This document shows, in pieces, positions 1-11,223 of a DNA stretch of 64,000 nt; the first letter of the stretch is position 1, and every line of letters begins with the position of its first letter. A program made the position numbers and the translations under genes. Origin of the DNA: Mytilus trossulus (Eukaryota > Mollusca > Bivalvia > Mytilida > Mytilidae); assembly GCF_036588685.1 (NCBI RefSeq), contig NC_086379.1, forward strand, positions 77,655,727-77,719,726. Reading direction: 5' to 3'. The notes beneath the pieces were generated by a model that was not told the origin of the DNA, searched no databases, and saw nothing but the letters and a program-made list of their open reading frames with translations.

Positions 1-635
1 ACGGACACGGTTAAAACCATATGCTCCCAGTGTTATGCCAAGGGAGCGAAATAATGGTGTTCTGTTCTATAAATCATTTGGTGACAAGATATCTTTTTGA
101 ATAAGCAGTTCATAGTGGAATGATAATTGGGAGATTGTAATGTAGTGACATATGTAAACTAACATCTACGTCCCTTGGTCTTTGATGGAAAGTTGTCTCA
201 TGGTCATTTTTTTTTAATTGATTTTCTCCTGAAATGCAAGAAGTTCAAAGACTAATAAATACGATAGTCTGCATCTAGAAGCTGCCAGATTAGTTGCTTT
301 AATTTACAAAATCTGAAAACCTGTATGAGGAAGTTATGTGGGAAACTTTAGCTGACAGAAGCCAAAGAACGAAAATTACAAATATTTCATAACATTCAAT
401 GTTAAAACGATCCGGATTATCTATGCACACTTGATCCACCTAGCGTATACTGAGCACACATATATATCCCTTGCGAAATGGCAATGATATCATTGTTCCT
501 TTTTATAGATTATCTCTAACGAAAAATCTGTTATGCCATAATCTATAAGGCAATGGAATCAAACTGATTTGTTCAACCGAAAATCAGACTATATCTTAAA
601 GTTTTAAATCCAATTAAAAAGGCTTAATACTACAA
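1..635. other. No gene seen
   Basis: AT-rich sequence without a convincing reading frame. Positions about 160-215 resemble the tail of the dispersed repeat seen complete at 1740-1945 (a GTTGTCTCAT-like stretch). Nothing else is recognised. Confidence 0.5.
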
Positions 636-1380
636 ACTAGAGGCTCTCGCTCACGTGGATTTACTACATGTACTAATGCTTTGGAAATTATGTAAAAAAT
701 GTTTAAATCATATTAATAGTAATAGATATGAAATATTATTAGGTACTAAAATGATATCTAACATTATAACCCAAAGACTGCAAAATTTCCGTTAAATTAC
801 TATCTAAGGGGCAGCAACCACACAAGGATTTTAAGGTTCGTCTGAATATTTCAGGGCAGATAAATCTAGATCTGATGAACATTGTTGCCACCTAATAAAA
901 GATAACAAAAATCTACGAAAAATCTAAATTTTCTTTCAAGGGTAACTCCTTAAGGGGTCGACTGACAATTTTGGTCATGTTGACTTATGTGTAGTTTTTT
1001 CATTGCTGAACATCAATTATTGCTTTTTACAGTTTAACTCTATTTATAATAATATTCAAGATAAAAACCAAAAAGTGCAAAATTTTCTTCAAATTACAAA
1101 TTCAGAGGCAGCATTCTAACAACGGGTTGTCTGATTCGTCTGAAAATTCAAAAGCCGGATAGAATTGACCTTATGAACATTTGTAACCATGCTTGATTTG
1201 CCCTATATGCTTTAGTTCCAGAGATATCAGCCAAACTGCATTTTTATAGATTGTGACTAATTTAAGCACTATTTATGTGAACTGAGGAAACTTAATATTC
1301 TAGCACAATTCCGATGATTTTCATCTTTCTTGAACTAAATAAAACTAGAGGCTCTTAAGAGCCTGTGTCGCTCATCTTTG
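636..1380 (-). repeat. Dispersed mussel repeat, family A, partial copy
   Basis: Reverse-oriented partial copy of the element seen at 22407-23795. Shared landmarks are the 'gaggctctta agagcctg'-type end near 1350-1370, the segment with 'ggcagcaacc', and a stretch about fluid pairs of 'ccttaagggg'. It is non-coding, and the edges are approximate. Confidence 0.6.
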
Positions 1381-1739
1381 TCTATGTGCATATCAAACAA
1401 AGGACACATATGGATTCATGACAAAATTGTGTTTTGGTGATGATGATGTGTTTGAAAATCTTACTTTACTGAACTTTCTTGCTACTTACAATTTTCCTTA
1501 TCTATGATTAACTTGTAAACTTGTTTCTCCTTCAAACAAACTTATTCTTGACCTATTCAACACTGTAATAAGATCGTTGAATATTGTTTTTATTGGTATA
1601 AATACTGACTTGTTATCAGTAGATTAAAAGCTAACTAAATATTACTAGTATGTTATATACATATATACATTTTCATGGATCTACAATCTGTCGATACCTG
1701 TAACTTGGCATTGCACAAGGTCATATTTTTCTCTGGCTG

Positions 1740-1945
1740 TTTATGACGTCTTTACACTAAATCCGTTTTATGTTGGATGTGTACGGATTGATTGATTAGT
1801 CTTAGAGGCATGATTTTATGCGGTATGGGCTTTGCTCATTGTTGAAGGCCGTACGGTGACCTATAATTGTTAATGTTTGTGTCATTTTGATCTTTTGTGG
1901 ATAGTTGTCTCATTGGCAATCACACCACAGCTTCTTTTTTATATT
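1740..1945 (+). repeat. Dispersed mussel repeat, family B
   Basis: Contains the recurring block GCGGTATGGGCTTTGCTCAT, then a 'gaaggccgtacggtgacc' block, and a tail 'gttgtctcattggcaatca'. Further full or partial copies lie at 4405-4600, 17165-17260, 18930-19075, 19765-20010, 28530-28735, 33300-33640 and 43460-44100 in this window. It is non-coding, and its class (SINE or MITE) is not settled by the sequence. Confidence 0.8.
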
Positions 1946-2699
1946 TTGGTCCATTAGTTACAAGGAAAATATTTGTAAAAATTTACAAAAAACTACCAAA
2001 TTAATGAAAATTGTTAACCAGATGCTCCGCAGGGCGTAGCTTTATACGACCGCAGAGGTTGAACCCTGAACAGTTGGGGCAAGTATGGACACAACATTCA
2101 AGCTGGAGTCCGCTCTAAATTTGGATTGTGATTAAATAGTTGACACAGCATAGGTTTCTGACACAGAATGAATGTATTCAAATGAACTTAAAATTTTTGT
2201 TTTCTCTTAGAGCAATTCACTATGCTGTTGAATATTAATCCTCTCAAAAAAATGTTTGAAGAAATTTTCTTTTTATTTATGAAATTTCAAATGAGAAAAA
2301 TTGAACCCAATTTTTTAATCACATCCCCCTTTCCCTTATTCCAAAACTAATTTCAATTAAGATATTCTAATGGAGTTTGCAACAATTACTACTCATTTAA
2401 ATACATCATAAAATATTAAGATGTAAAAAAACTGCTTGTTATCACTGAATGGTAAAGATTATTTAAATTTATCAGTTGGTAGTAAAAAGTGAATATACAT
2501 TGTATATTGTATATAACGAAGATTTAAGTTGATTCTGGACAAAGAAAGATAACTCCAATTAAAAAAAATTCTTGCAGATATTTCTTGCTTACTTTACTGG
2601 ACAAAGAAAGATAACTCTTAATTAAAAAAAAATTTGCTATTTCACAATATTGTGAAATAAGATATTTCTTGCCATTGCACAATACTGTGCAATTGAAAA

Positions 2700-3260
2700 G
2701 ACTTGCTATTGCACAATACTTAATATAATACTTTTAGATCCTGATTTGGAAAAACTTGAAAACTGGGCCCATAATCAAAAATCTAAGTACATGTTTAGAT
2801 TCAGCATATCAAAGAGGCCCAAGAATTTGATTTTTGTTAAAATCAAACTTAGTTTAATTTTGGACCCTTTGCACTTTAATTTAGACCAATTTTAAAACTG
2901 GACCAAAAATTAAGAATCTACATACACAGTTAGATTTGGCATATCAAAGAACCCCAATTATTCAATTTTTGATGAAATCAAACAATGTTTAATTTTGGAC
3001 CTCGATTCGGGCCAACTTGAAAACTGGGCCAATAATCAAAAATCTAAGTACATTTTTAGATTCAGCATATCAAAGAACCCCAAGGTTTCAATTTTTGTTA
3101 AAATCAAACTAACTTTAATTTTGGACCCTTTGGACCTTAATGTAGACCAATTTGAAAACGGGACCAAAAATTAAGAATCTACATACACAGTTAGATTCGG
3201 CATATTAAAGAACCACAATTATTCAATTTTGATGAAATCAAACAAAGTTTAATTTTGGAC
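2700..3260 (+). repeat. Degenerate tandem repeat, about 130/261 bp
   Basis: Alternating half-units begin with 'actgggccca taatcaaaa' (2762) or 'ggaccaaaaattaagaatc', and the full unit recurs at 3023, a period near 261 bp. Each half-unit contains 'cagcatatcaaagaacccc' and ends with 'taattttggaccc'. The array lies inside the 2021-3982 element. Confidence 0.7.
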
Positions 3261-3261
3261 C

Positions 3262-3890
3262 CTTTGGGCCCCTTTTTCCTTAACTGTTGGGACCAAAACT
3301 CCCAAAATCAATACCAACCTTCCTTTTATAGTCATAAACCTTGTGTTTAAATTTCATAGATTTCTATTTACTTATACTAACGCTATGGTGCGAAAACCAA
3401 GAAAAATGCTTATTTGGGTCCCTTTTTGGCCCCTAATTCCTAAACTGTTGGGACCGAAACTCCCAAAATCAATACCAACCTTCCTTTTGTGGTCATAAAC
3501 ATTGTGTTTAAATTTCATTGATTTCTATTTACTTTAACTAAAGTTATTGTGCGAAAACCAAGAATAATGCATATTTGGGCCCTTTTTTGGCCCCTAATTC
3601 CTAAACTGTTGAAACCAAAACTCCCAAAATCAATCCCATCCTTTCTTTTGAGGTCATAAACCTTGTGTCAAAATTTCATAGATTTCTATTAACTTAAACT
3701 AAAGTTATAGTGCAAAAACCAAGAAAATGCTTATTTGGGCCCTTTTTGGCCCCTAATTCCTAAAATATTGGGACCAAAACTCCCAAAATCAATACCAGCC
3801 TTCCTTTTATGGTCATAAACCTTGTGTTAAAATTTCATAGATTTCTATTCACTTTTACTAAAGTTAGAGTGCGAAAACTAAAAGTATTCG
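3262..3890 (+). repeat. Four-copy tandem repeat, about 160 bp
   Basis: The landmark CCCAAAATCAATACC (one copy reads CAATCC) occurs at about 3301, 3462, 3623 and 3782, spacings of 159-161 bp. Units share 'ggcccctaattcctaaac' and 'gtgcgaaaaccaagaa'. The array lies inside the 2021-3982 element. Confidence 0.85.
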
Positions 3891-3929
<39 letters not shown>

Positions 3930-3930
3930 A
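3891..3930 (+). repeat. (GAC)n microsatellite
   Basis: About thirteen uninterrupted GAC units at the 3' side of the 160 bp array. The same trinucleotide appears degenerate in family A copies (near 4340 and 22440-22500). Confidence 0.95.
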
Positions 3931-3982
3931 ACGTGATAGCAATATACGACGAAATTTTTTTCAAAATTTGCGGTCGTATAAA

Positions 3983-4400
3983 AATTGACCATAAAAGGCA
4001 ATAACTCCTTGACTTATTTGTAGATCTTACTGCAAAATATCCTTAAAATTACCAATTCAGAGGCAGCAACCCAACAACCAGTTGTCCAATTTATCTCAAA
4101 ATTTCAGGAAAGATGAATTTTGACTTGATAAACAATTTTTCCCACATCAAATTTGCTCTAAATGCTAATGGGTTATTGGCCAAACTCTACATTTTATTCC
4201 TATGTTCTACTTTTTGCCATGGTGACCAATGTGATTGGTTGGCGTTTTCAAACTAAATACCCAAATGATGATTGTGGCCAAGTTTGGTTAAATTTTGTCT
4301 AGTAGTTTCAGAGGATTTTTTTTTGGGTAAAAGTAAACGATGACAGACGACGACGGATGCCAAGTGATGAGAAAAGCTCACTTGGCCCTTTTGTGCAAGG
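3983..4400 (-). repeat. Dispersed mussel repeat, family A, start-side fragment
   Basis: Reverse-oriented copy of the left part of the 22407-23795 element, ending in 'aaaagctcacttggcccttt', which mirrors 'agctcacctggc' at 22407. It carries the same 'gacagacgacgacgga' run. Confidence 0.7.
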
Positions 4401-4404
4401 TCAG

Positions 4405-4600
4405 CTAAAAAGAAGATGTGATATGATTAGCAATGAGACAATTCCCAACTAAAGACAAAAAAACACAGAAACCAACAACTATAGGTCCCCGAAAGCCCAT
4501 ACCGCATAGTCAGCCATAAAAGGCCCCTAAATGACAATGTAAAACAATTCAAATGAGAAAAAAATAACGGCCTTATGTATTTACAAAAATTGAACGAAAA
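4405..4600 (-). repeat. Dispersed mussel repeat, family B, reverse copy
   Basis: Reverse complement of the block described at 1740-1945, with 'gcccataccgcatagtcag' and 'caatgagacaattccc' as landmarks. A small frame within it is repeat-derived and is not called as a gene. Confidence 0.75.
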
Positions 4601-4689
4601 ATATAAAAATGACTTGTTTCCAGTCAATATAATTGCCTACCCATCTTGTTTCTGTGGATTTAACATCCAGAGTGAGACAGTACACCATT

Positions 4690-5350
4690 TCCTTTTCGAC
4701 TGTTCAGAGATAATAGACCAAGCTACCTCGACCTCTGCAAAAAAGTAGCATGAGTTTTTAAGGAGGCATAAATCAATTTCCACTACATACATAACATATT
4801 AACATGTTTAAAAATAAAATACACAGAGGTCATCCACCAAGCTTCTACGACCACTGCGAAAGTAGCATGAGTTTCATTACGAAGCATAAGGCAATACCTA
4901 CAACATAAAAATATATTTGCAAAAGTAAATACACAGAAGTCATAGACCAAGCTTTCACAACCTTTGCAAAAACTATACACAGAGAACATAAGTACAAGCA
5001 ACCTCGCCCTCTGCAAAAGTTAAATAATCGTCCAAATTACCCAAACAGGCAAAAGCGGGTAATTGATTCGCAATAAATACCATAAGGTTGCGATATAGTT
5101 AAGAGACATATCCTTTTTATACCGTTAACATAAAGCAAACAAGGTACACTTGCATGGCAATTAAATTACTAAATATTATGCCGATATACCTAACTTGCAA
5201 AAACTATACGCTCCATCGTGACGATATTTGCAAATGTAGCATGAATTTAGTGACATAGCATAAAACAATGAACACTACAGAAAACATAATTGCGAAAGGA
5301 AATATACAGAGGTCATAAGTACAAGCAATCAAGCTCTCTGAACCAATTGA
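4690..5350 (+). repeat. Degenerate tandem repeat, about 116 bp
   Basis: The words 'gtagcatgagttt' (4745 and 4861) and 'gtagcatgaattt' (about 5234) mark units that also share 'cagaggtcat' and 'gaccaagct'. Only about three recognisable units survive, with an unrelated stretch between the second and third. The LTR retrotransposon begins about 130 bp beyond. Confidence 0.55.
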
Positions 5351-5486
5351 AGTACCGTCACCTTACCCAAACAAGTAAGACAAATGGGTTTGTAACACAA
5401 TAAACAATAGCTTAGCCTTAAACTGTCTTGCTTTTTCATATGAGAGTGTTAAAATGTATGAAATCGTTAATAACATCGTATATTAG

Positions 5487-5700
5487 TATGACGGATGGGT
5501 TAACTAAAGTCTAGACAGGCAGTAAAACAACGTCTGGTTCGTTTGATCGTATAATCTCAACTCAATATAGCAACATGATACATAACAATAGCACAACGTT
5601 AACAGAAGATAATGATGACGTTAACAATGTGAATGGAAACGGCGTTAAAAGTAGTGTTAACGTTTGACGCGTAAGTTAAACTGTCTCTAAATCACCGACA
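5487..5700 (-). repeat. 3' LTR of the BEL/Pao element
   Basis: Sense-strand start TGTCGG and end CCGTCATA. It is identical to the 5' LTR except for the terminal dinucleotide. It carries several GTTAAC words on either strand. I saw no AATAAA in it on the sense strand. Confidence 0.93.
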
Positions 5701-5725
5701 TACTCGGGGCCACCAGATGCAATGT
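5701..5725 (-). promoter_or_regulatory. Candidate polypurine-tract position
   Basis: The sense strand reads GGTGGCCCCGAGTA directly against the 3' LTR. It is G/C-rich and not a clean purine run. Only its position makes it the second-strand primer candidate. Confidence 0.4.
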
Positions 5726-5882
5726 CCATTAGCTGTGATTTGTAGTGGCATGCGGAAAGAACAAAAATAGATTGATCTCACAAATAATGAAAAAAGGATT
5801 AAATTATTAAATTACGTAAAAAACTCTTTGAATTTACAGTCTTTTCACAAATAAGAAAAAATAACAAGTCTGTTCACACACG

Positions 5883-8800
5883 TTAGTTTCTTCGTTCACT
5901 TCGTCTCAGATAACAGTCCATGCTGTTGACTTCTAATGGGTAGAGTTTCGTCACGGGTCGATTTGTAATTCCTGATTTGGTACGCACCATAGCGACGCGT
6001 ACTAAGCCGTCCTTGCCTTTAATAGTGTCCTGCACAACTCCAAGTTTCCAATGCACGCGCTTTGATTCGTCGTGTATCTGAACAACATCGCCTTCTTTGA
6101 TCTTCCGAACGTCGACTCCAGCTCTTTGGTGATATTCTCGCAATGAAGTAAGGTATTCTCCTTTCCATCTTGTCCAGAAGTTCTCAATCAATTGTCTCTG
6201 TCGTATCGCTTGATTGTTCAAGTTTGTGTGTGTTAATTCACAAATATTTAGATTGTCAATAGCACTTTTTGACGATCCATACGGTAAAGTTGTTATCCTT
6301 CGTCCATGTATAAGATGGGATGGTGTAAGCGGCTCCGGATCTCTGATATCTGTTGAAATATACGTCACTGGTCGATCGTTGAGTGTGGCTTCGATCTCTG
6401 TTAATACAGTCCTTAGAGTCTCATTGTTGACATGTGCACGTCCTAATACTTTCTTAAGTGATATTTTTGTTAAGCCAATCATTCTTTCCCACATGCCCCC
6501 GAACCATGGAGCTCTATTTGGGATGAACTTCCATTCGATGCCATAATTCTGAATATTTTCTTTAACTTTTCTAGAATTGCAAAGTCGTGAAATTTCGTTT
6601 GAAGCAGCTTTAAATGTTAGCGCATTATCTGACATCATTATTTTCGGCACTGATCGTCGACTTACAAATCTCCGGAAACACAATAAAAAAGATTCTCCGC
6701 TGAGATCGTAAACTAATTCCAAATGTACGGCTCGAGTGACAGCACATGTAAATAGGCAAATGTAAACCTTCGATTCTTCGTTGTGTCTGTTTCTTGTCGT
6801 TAGCGCACCTGTGAAGTCTACACCGGTTATGCTAAAGGGTGTGGCATCTTGAACTCTCTCTTTTGGTAATGGTGGAATTTCTGGTGCGGGATAAGATTTT
6901 CCGATTACTTTTCGGCACGTTACACATTTCATCAATATAGATTTGACGCACTGTCTTAATTTCGGAATCCAAAATGTTTGTTGTATGTATGCTAGAGTGA
7001 TATTTATTCCTGAATGTAGTGTATTCTCATGTGCTTCTAACACTATCAAATGTGTGAGACGGTCCTTTGCCGGTAACAGATATGGAAACTTGACTGTTTC
7101 TCCTACTGTCGCATTGTCTATTCGGCGGCCACCACATCGTAATAATTGCTTTTCGTCTAGAAAGAGCTTTAATTGTCGCACAAGTGTTTTGCGTTTTGTA
7201 GAATTATCTATACAATTTATTTCGTCACTAAATATTTTACCTTGTGTATATCTTATCCATAGGAATTTTGCATTTTCAATTTCATCACTACGTAACAAAT
7301 CTTTCTTTTGTTCAGTTTCCGTTGCTCTGCAGTTCGTTGCGAATCTCATTACATATGCGGTAATGCGGGTTAGTTTTCTATAAGAATTGTACCGTTCGAT
7401 ATCTATGATTTCTCCTATACCAATACGTACATTTTGATTATTCTCCATAGTTTCAATTTTGTCATCGTTCTCCAACATTGTTGTACATACACTAGACGTT
7501 ACATTGTTTCCGTTCCATGTCGGCCAATCTTCTTTGCTGTTTAACCATTTAGGTCCACTAAACCATATTTCGTTCTGTTTCAGTTCTTCAGATGTTATAC
7601 CACGTGTAAGTAGATCTGCGGGATTGTCTTTCGTAGGGCAGTATCTCCATACATTATCTCCACACAAACTTTTAATTTCTTCAATTCTGTTTTTGATAAA
7701 TTGTCTCTGTGGTTTTACGGATGAAAGCCAACTAAGTACGATTTGACTATCACTCCAAAATTGTATTTCACTGAAAGTTTCTGGAAAGTTTTTGCAGATA
7801 TGATCAGCAAGTCTTGCTCCAATTACAGCCCCCATAAGCTCTAGTTTTGGTAAAGTTATAGTCTTGATAGGCGCAACTCGATTCTTTGCCATTACTATTG
7901 TTGGTTTTCTGTCATACAAGATGTACGCGCATGCGCCGTACGCATGAGTTGAAGCATCGGTAAATACATGAAGAGTTGGTAATTTTCTGTTATTCTCGTT
8001 CTGTGTTTGAGTACTTCGATGAATCTCTGTTTCTAAGCTCGATGCTAGATCTCGTGAAATTAATATCCATTTTGATTGGATATCTTCCGGTAATATTTCG
8101 TCCCACTCCAAATTTAGCTTCCAAAGTGATTGCATAAAGATTTTCGCTTTTACAGTAACTGGGCTTAATAGTCCTAACGGATCGAAAATCTTGGATGATT
8201 GCCGTAAAATATATCTTTTAGTCAGTTTTCCTTTTTTGTCCATCTCGAACGTGTTACTTTGATAAAACAGCTTGTCCGATTTAGCGTTCCATTGCATACC
8301 AAGAATTTTAGTAAGCTCATCTTTGTCTAAGGTTTGTTCTTTGCTAGCGATTTCTTGTAATTTTGGACTATTTGAATTCCATGAGCGTAGGTTGAATCCG
8401 CCTTTCATAAGTAATTCTCTCGATCTCCTGTAATAATCTATTACGTCATTTTCGTTATCAAAGCTAGTTAAAATGTTGTCCACATATAACCCATTTTCAA
8501 GTGTATTTGAAAGTTTCCCCGGATTTTCTTTAAAGTGCTTGAGAAGTGTGGCGCTCAAAATGAATGGCGAACATGTAGCTCCGAAGAGTACGGACTTAAA
8601 GCGATATGTTATTAGAGGACTTGATGTGTTTGTAGGATCGCTAAGCCATAAGAACCTCGTTGCATCTCGGTCTTTCTCGTCGAGCTGTATTTGTAGAAAT
8701 GCCTTTTCTAAATCTGATGTTGTAGCATATTTCTTAGCGCGAAATCTCATAAGTATTCCCGTAATGTCATTCATAACAGGTGGGTGTGATTCTAAGCATT

Positions 8801-11201
8801 CATTTAGACTTGGATTATCTCTTCCATCTTTGCAGCTACAATCATAAACAATGCGTATTGGCGTAGTAGATGATTCCTTTGAAACTGGATGATGCGGGAT
8901 ATAGTGCACGGGTCGATCGGTAGGAAGTTTTGTTTCCTCAACCTTTTCAATAAAATGTCTTCTCTCCTGCTCCATTATGATATCTCCATATATTTTTAAT
9001 AAATCAGGTTTGTTTGCTAGACGTCTAATAACGCTTCCTGTCCTCTGTTTAACCAATTCCAAGTTATGCGGCAGCGGAAGGAAATCTGGTTTCCATGGTA
9101 ACTTAGCTGTGTACTTTCCATTTTCTAGTATTATAGACTTTTCTCCGTATTCTCGTACAACTTCAGACTGACTTTTAATGGTATCGCTTCCTGAAACCCC
9201 CAACGCTTCTAAGTTCCAAAACTTTTCCAAGTCGCAAACAACGGCTCTGTGATCAGTCAAAATATTCAGCATTGCTGACTGTTTTGAAGTACTTCCGTTC
9301 TTAGTAAGTACGGGTCCCGACAAGAGGTAACCAATTTTCGACTTAACTGCGGTCGGTCCATTTCCTCTTATTATTTCATCTTCAACTATTGACCAGTAAT
9401 AGTCTGCGCCAATCAATAAAGATATGTTAAACTTGTCTTCTGCGCATATCGGATGTGCGAGTCGTAAACCACGTAAGTATGGCAGTGCTTTGATTTCCTT
9501 TTGTGATTTTGTCTGAATAGGAGCGGCAATTTTCGGTACAATTATTACTTCAATTTCTATTCTTTGATTGTCAACTGTTTCAATAGCTATGTTTGCTTTA
9601 TCAAGATGACGAACTTGTCCTTCGTTTCCTCCAAATCCAGATATTTTCAGTGCAATCTTTTCGGTGGACTCAATTTCTAATTTTCTAGCTAAATCTTCAG
9701 TTATGAATGAATTCTGTGCTCCCTCGTCAAGTAAAATATTTGTCATGATAGATCGATTTTCGGACCAAACTGGAGTTACAGCAGTTTTCAGTAAAACATC
9801 TGTATGTGCAGTAACAGTAGAATGCAATGATGTGGTTAGCTCTAGTGGCGTTTCCTCTACGGCAGTATGTGCTACGGTCTTTTGTGTATTATACTGGCTT
9901 TCGGTCAAGCTCTTTGGTTCTGTGTTATGTACTTGTACATGTATACTCGTGTGATGTCTCTTTCCGCACTGGCGGCATTTAAATTCTGATTTACATTCAG
10001 CTACTCTATGACTTCCGAAACAGTTAAAACATACCTTTTTTCGCTTCACAATTTCTATTCGTTTCTCAACATCTTTCACGTTTTTGCATGTATTTGGATG
10101 ATGGGATTCTTCACAAAATAAACATTTCTTACGTGACTGTTTCCTGTTCTTTCCTGGAAATGTTTCGGCAATAAACGAAGCGGTCGGTAAAATTTCTAAA
10201 TCTTCATTACTTGGACCTGTAGATTGTCCTGCGCCCTGTACGCATACTTCCCTCTTAATTGCTGTTCTCAATGATTCGATGTCCCAGTCGTCGTTTCCGC
10301 GGTCTCGGGTTATGTTTTTTCGTACATCGGACGGCAACTTATTGTATATTATAGGCGTAAGAATAGCTCCAAATGTACTCTCGTTTGTTCCTAACGATTC
10401 TAATCCGCGTATGCTACACTCAATTCTGTCGGAAAAGTTTCTCAAACTGTCTGCGTTTGACCTCGGTGCGGGTAAATCAATTAAATTCTGAATATATGCG
10501 TTCGTGATTTTGTGGTTCTGACCAAACCTCTCTCTCAGTATTGATACGGCTTGATAGTAATTTGCACTTGTGAGTGGTAAACCGGCGATACATTGCGCGG
10601 CTATTCCCTGAATCTGATTTTGCAAATACGTAAATTTCTGCACGTCTGTTAATGTTTGGTTATCGTGTATTGTTGATTGATACGCATCCCAGAAAGGTTG
10701 CCAGTTTAACAAATTGCCATTAAAATATGGTAAATTCAATTTTGGTAGCTTGTGGTAGATGCTTGAATTTGTTGCGCTCATTGACGATCTGTATTGCATA
10801 TCATTATTCTGCATGGGATGTGGAGTATTACATGTAGATGTGGAGTTGATAAAAACAAAATCTGCTGCATTTGGATTTAAGTTCTGATTAGAGCTAGTTT
10901 CATTTGATTTGTTTTTCTGTTTTGAACTTGATGAATTGCGTACTTTTGTCAAAATTCGTTCTATATCTAAAACATACCGATCTGAGTCTTCTATCTCGGC
11001 TTCCATGTTTTCCTCTGCAATCTCCTCTAAAATTTCACTATCAAGTTCCGAAAGAATATCCCTCTTTTTCTTCAAGGTTTCACATAGGCTTTCTATTTCG
11101 TCGCGTTGTGTTGTTTCTTTCTCTAATTCCTCTTCAATCTTTGAAATTAATCTCCTTGCGGCTCCTCGATGGCCCACTCGAATGGCTTTCTTTTTCGTCA
11201 T
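5883..11201 (-). CDS. BEL/Pao gag-pol polyprotein
   Basis: A 1772-residue polyprotein without breaks. In order: a charged coiled-coil-like N-terminus (about 10-110); a gag-like DUF1759 region (about 153-305) starting LPKLNLPYFNG; Cys/His zinc knuckles (about 360-417); an aspartic protease (DUF1758 type) with LLDEGAQNSF near 490, where the usual DSG/DTG is DEG; reverse transcriptase (about 780-960) with TTSDLEKAF and YVDN near 907; an RNase H / peptidase-A17 region with FTDAS near 1080 and WSDSQ; an H2C2 integrase zinc finger (about 1390-1440); an integrase core with the D-D-E residues in GVDFTG (about 1460), MSDNALTF (about 1523) and MWERM (about 1570); and a C-terminal DUF5641-like domain (about 1675-1740). 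The start is the first ATG, 22 nt after the LTR. Gag and pol share one frame, so proteins must come from proteolysis. There is no env-like frame. Confidence 0.96.
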   Translation of the reverse strand: MTKKKAIRVGHRGAARRLISKIEEELEKETTQRDEIESLCETLKKKRDILSELDSEILEEIAEENMEAEIEDSDRYVLDIERILTKVRNSSSSKQKNKSNETSSNQNLNPNAADFVFINSTSTCNTPHPMQNNDMQYRSSMSATNSSIYHKLPKLNLPYFNGNLLNWQPFWDAYQSTIHDNQTLTDVQKFTYLQNQIQGIAAQCIAGLPLTSANYYQAVSILRERFGQNHKITNAYIQNLIDLPAPRSNADSLRNFSDRIECSIRGLESLGTNESTFGAILTPIIYNKLPSDVRKNITRDRGNDDWDIESLRTAIKREVCVQGAGQSTGPSNEDLEILPTASFIAETFPGKNRKQSRKKCLFCEESHHPNTCKNVKDVEKRIEIVKRKKVCFNCFGSHRVAECKSEFKCRQCGKRHHTSIHVQVHNTEPKSLTESQYNTQKTVAHTAVEETPLELTTSLHSTVTAHTDVLLKTAVTPVWSENRSIMTNILLDEGAQNSFITEDLARKLEIESTEKIALKISGFGGNEGQVRHLDKANIAIETVDNQRIEIEVIIVPKIAAPIQTKSQKEIKALPYLRGLRLAHPICAEDKFNISLLIGADYYWSIVEDEIIRGNGPTAVKSKIGYLLSGPVLTKNGSTSKQSAMLNILTDHRAVVCDLEKFWNLEALGVSGSDTIKSQSEVVREYGEKSIILENGKYTAKLPWKPDFLPLPHNLELVKQRTGSVIRRLANKPDLLKIYGDIIMEQERRHFIEKVEETKLPTDRPVHYIPHHPVSKESSTTPIRIVYDCSCKDGRDNPSLNECLESHPPVMNDITGILMRFRAKKYATTSDLEKAFLQIQLDEKDRDATRFLWLSDPTNTSSPLITYRFKSVLFGATCSPFILSATLLKHFKENPGKLSNTLENGLYVDNILTSFDNENDVIDYYRRSRELLMKGGFNLRSWNSNSPKLQEIASKEQTLDKDELTKILGMQWNAKSDKLFYQSNTFEMDKKGKLTKRYILRQSSKIFDPLGLLSPVTVKAKIFMQSLWKLNLEWDEILPEDIQSKWILISRDLASSLETEIHRSTQTQNENNRKLPTLHVFTDASTHAYGACAYILYDRKPTIVMAKNRVAPIKTITLPKLELMGAVIGARLADHICKNFPETFSEIQFWSDSQIVLSWLSSVKPQRQFIKNRIEEIKSLCGDNVWRYCPTKDNPADLLTRGITSEELKQNEIWFSGPKWLNSKEDWPTWNGNNVTSSVCTTMLENDDKIETMENNQNVRIGIGEIIDIERYNSYRKLTRITAYVMRFATNCRATETEQKKDLLRSDEIENAKFLWIRYTQGKIFSDEINCIDNSTKRKTLVRQLKLFLDEKQLLRCGGRRIDNATVGETVKFPYLLPAKDRLTHLIVLEAHENTLHSGINITLAYIQQTFWIPKLRQCVKSILMKCVTCRKVIGKSYPAPEIPPLPKERVQDATPFSITGVDFTGALTTRNRHNEESKVYICLFTCAVTRAVHLELVYDLSGESFLLCFRRFVSRRSVPKIMMSDNALTFKAASNEISRLCNSRKVKENIQNYGIEWKFIPNRAPWFGGMWERMIGLTKISLKKVLGRAHVNNETLRTVLTEIEATLNDRPVTYISTDIRDPEPLTPSHLIHGRRITTLPYGSSKSAIDNLNICELTHTNLNNQAIRQRQLIENFWTRWKGEYLTSLREYHQRAGVDVRKIKEGDVVQIHDESKRVHWKLGVVQDTIKGKDGLVRVAMVRTKSGITNRPVTKLYPLEVNSMDCYLRRSERRN

Positions 11202-11204
11202 TAT

Positions 11205-11222
11205 CCTCTGGTCACAGCACCA
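11205..11222 (-). promoter_or_regulatory. Candidate primer-binding site
   Basis: The sense strand reads TGGTGCTGTGACCAGAGG one base after the 5' LTR. Starting with TGG (complement of the tRNA CCA end) next to the LTR is the expected position. I could not assign the primer tRNA. Confidence 0.65.
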
Positions 11223-11223
11223 A

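Larger units (their letters stand above)
2021..3982 (+). mobile_element. 1.9 kb non-coding element with TTTATACGACCGCA inverted ends
   Basis: The 14 bases at 2041-2054 (TTTATACGACCGCA) are repeated exactly inverted at 3969-3982. Just outside the left copy is a 'ctccgcagggcg' start. A short, 240 bp version with the same start and end blocks lies at 11651-11890, so the two look like long and internally deleted forms of one family. The long form holds two tandem arrays and a GAC run but no open frame. The class is unassigned, and no target duplication was resolved. Confidence 0.6.
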
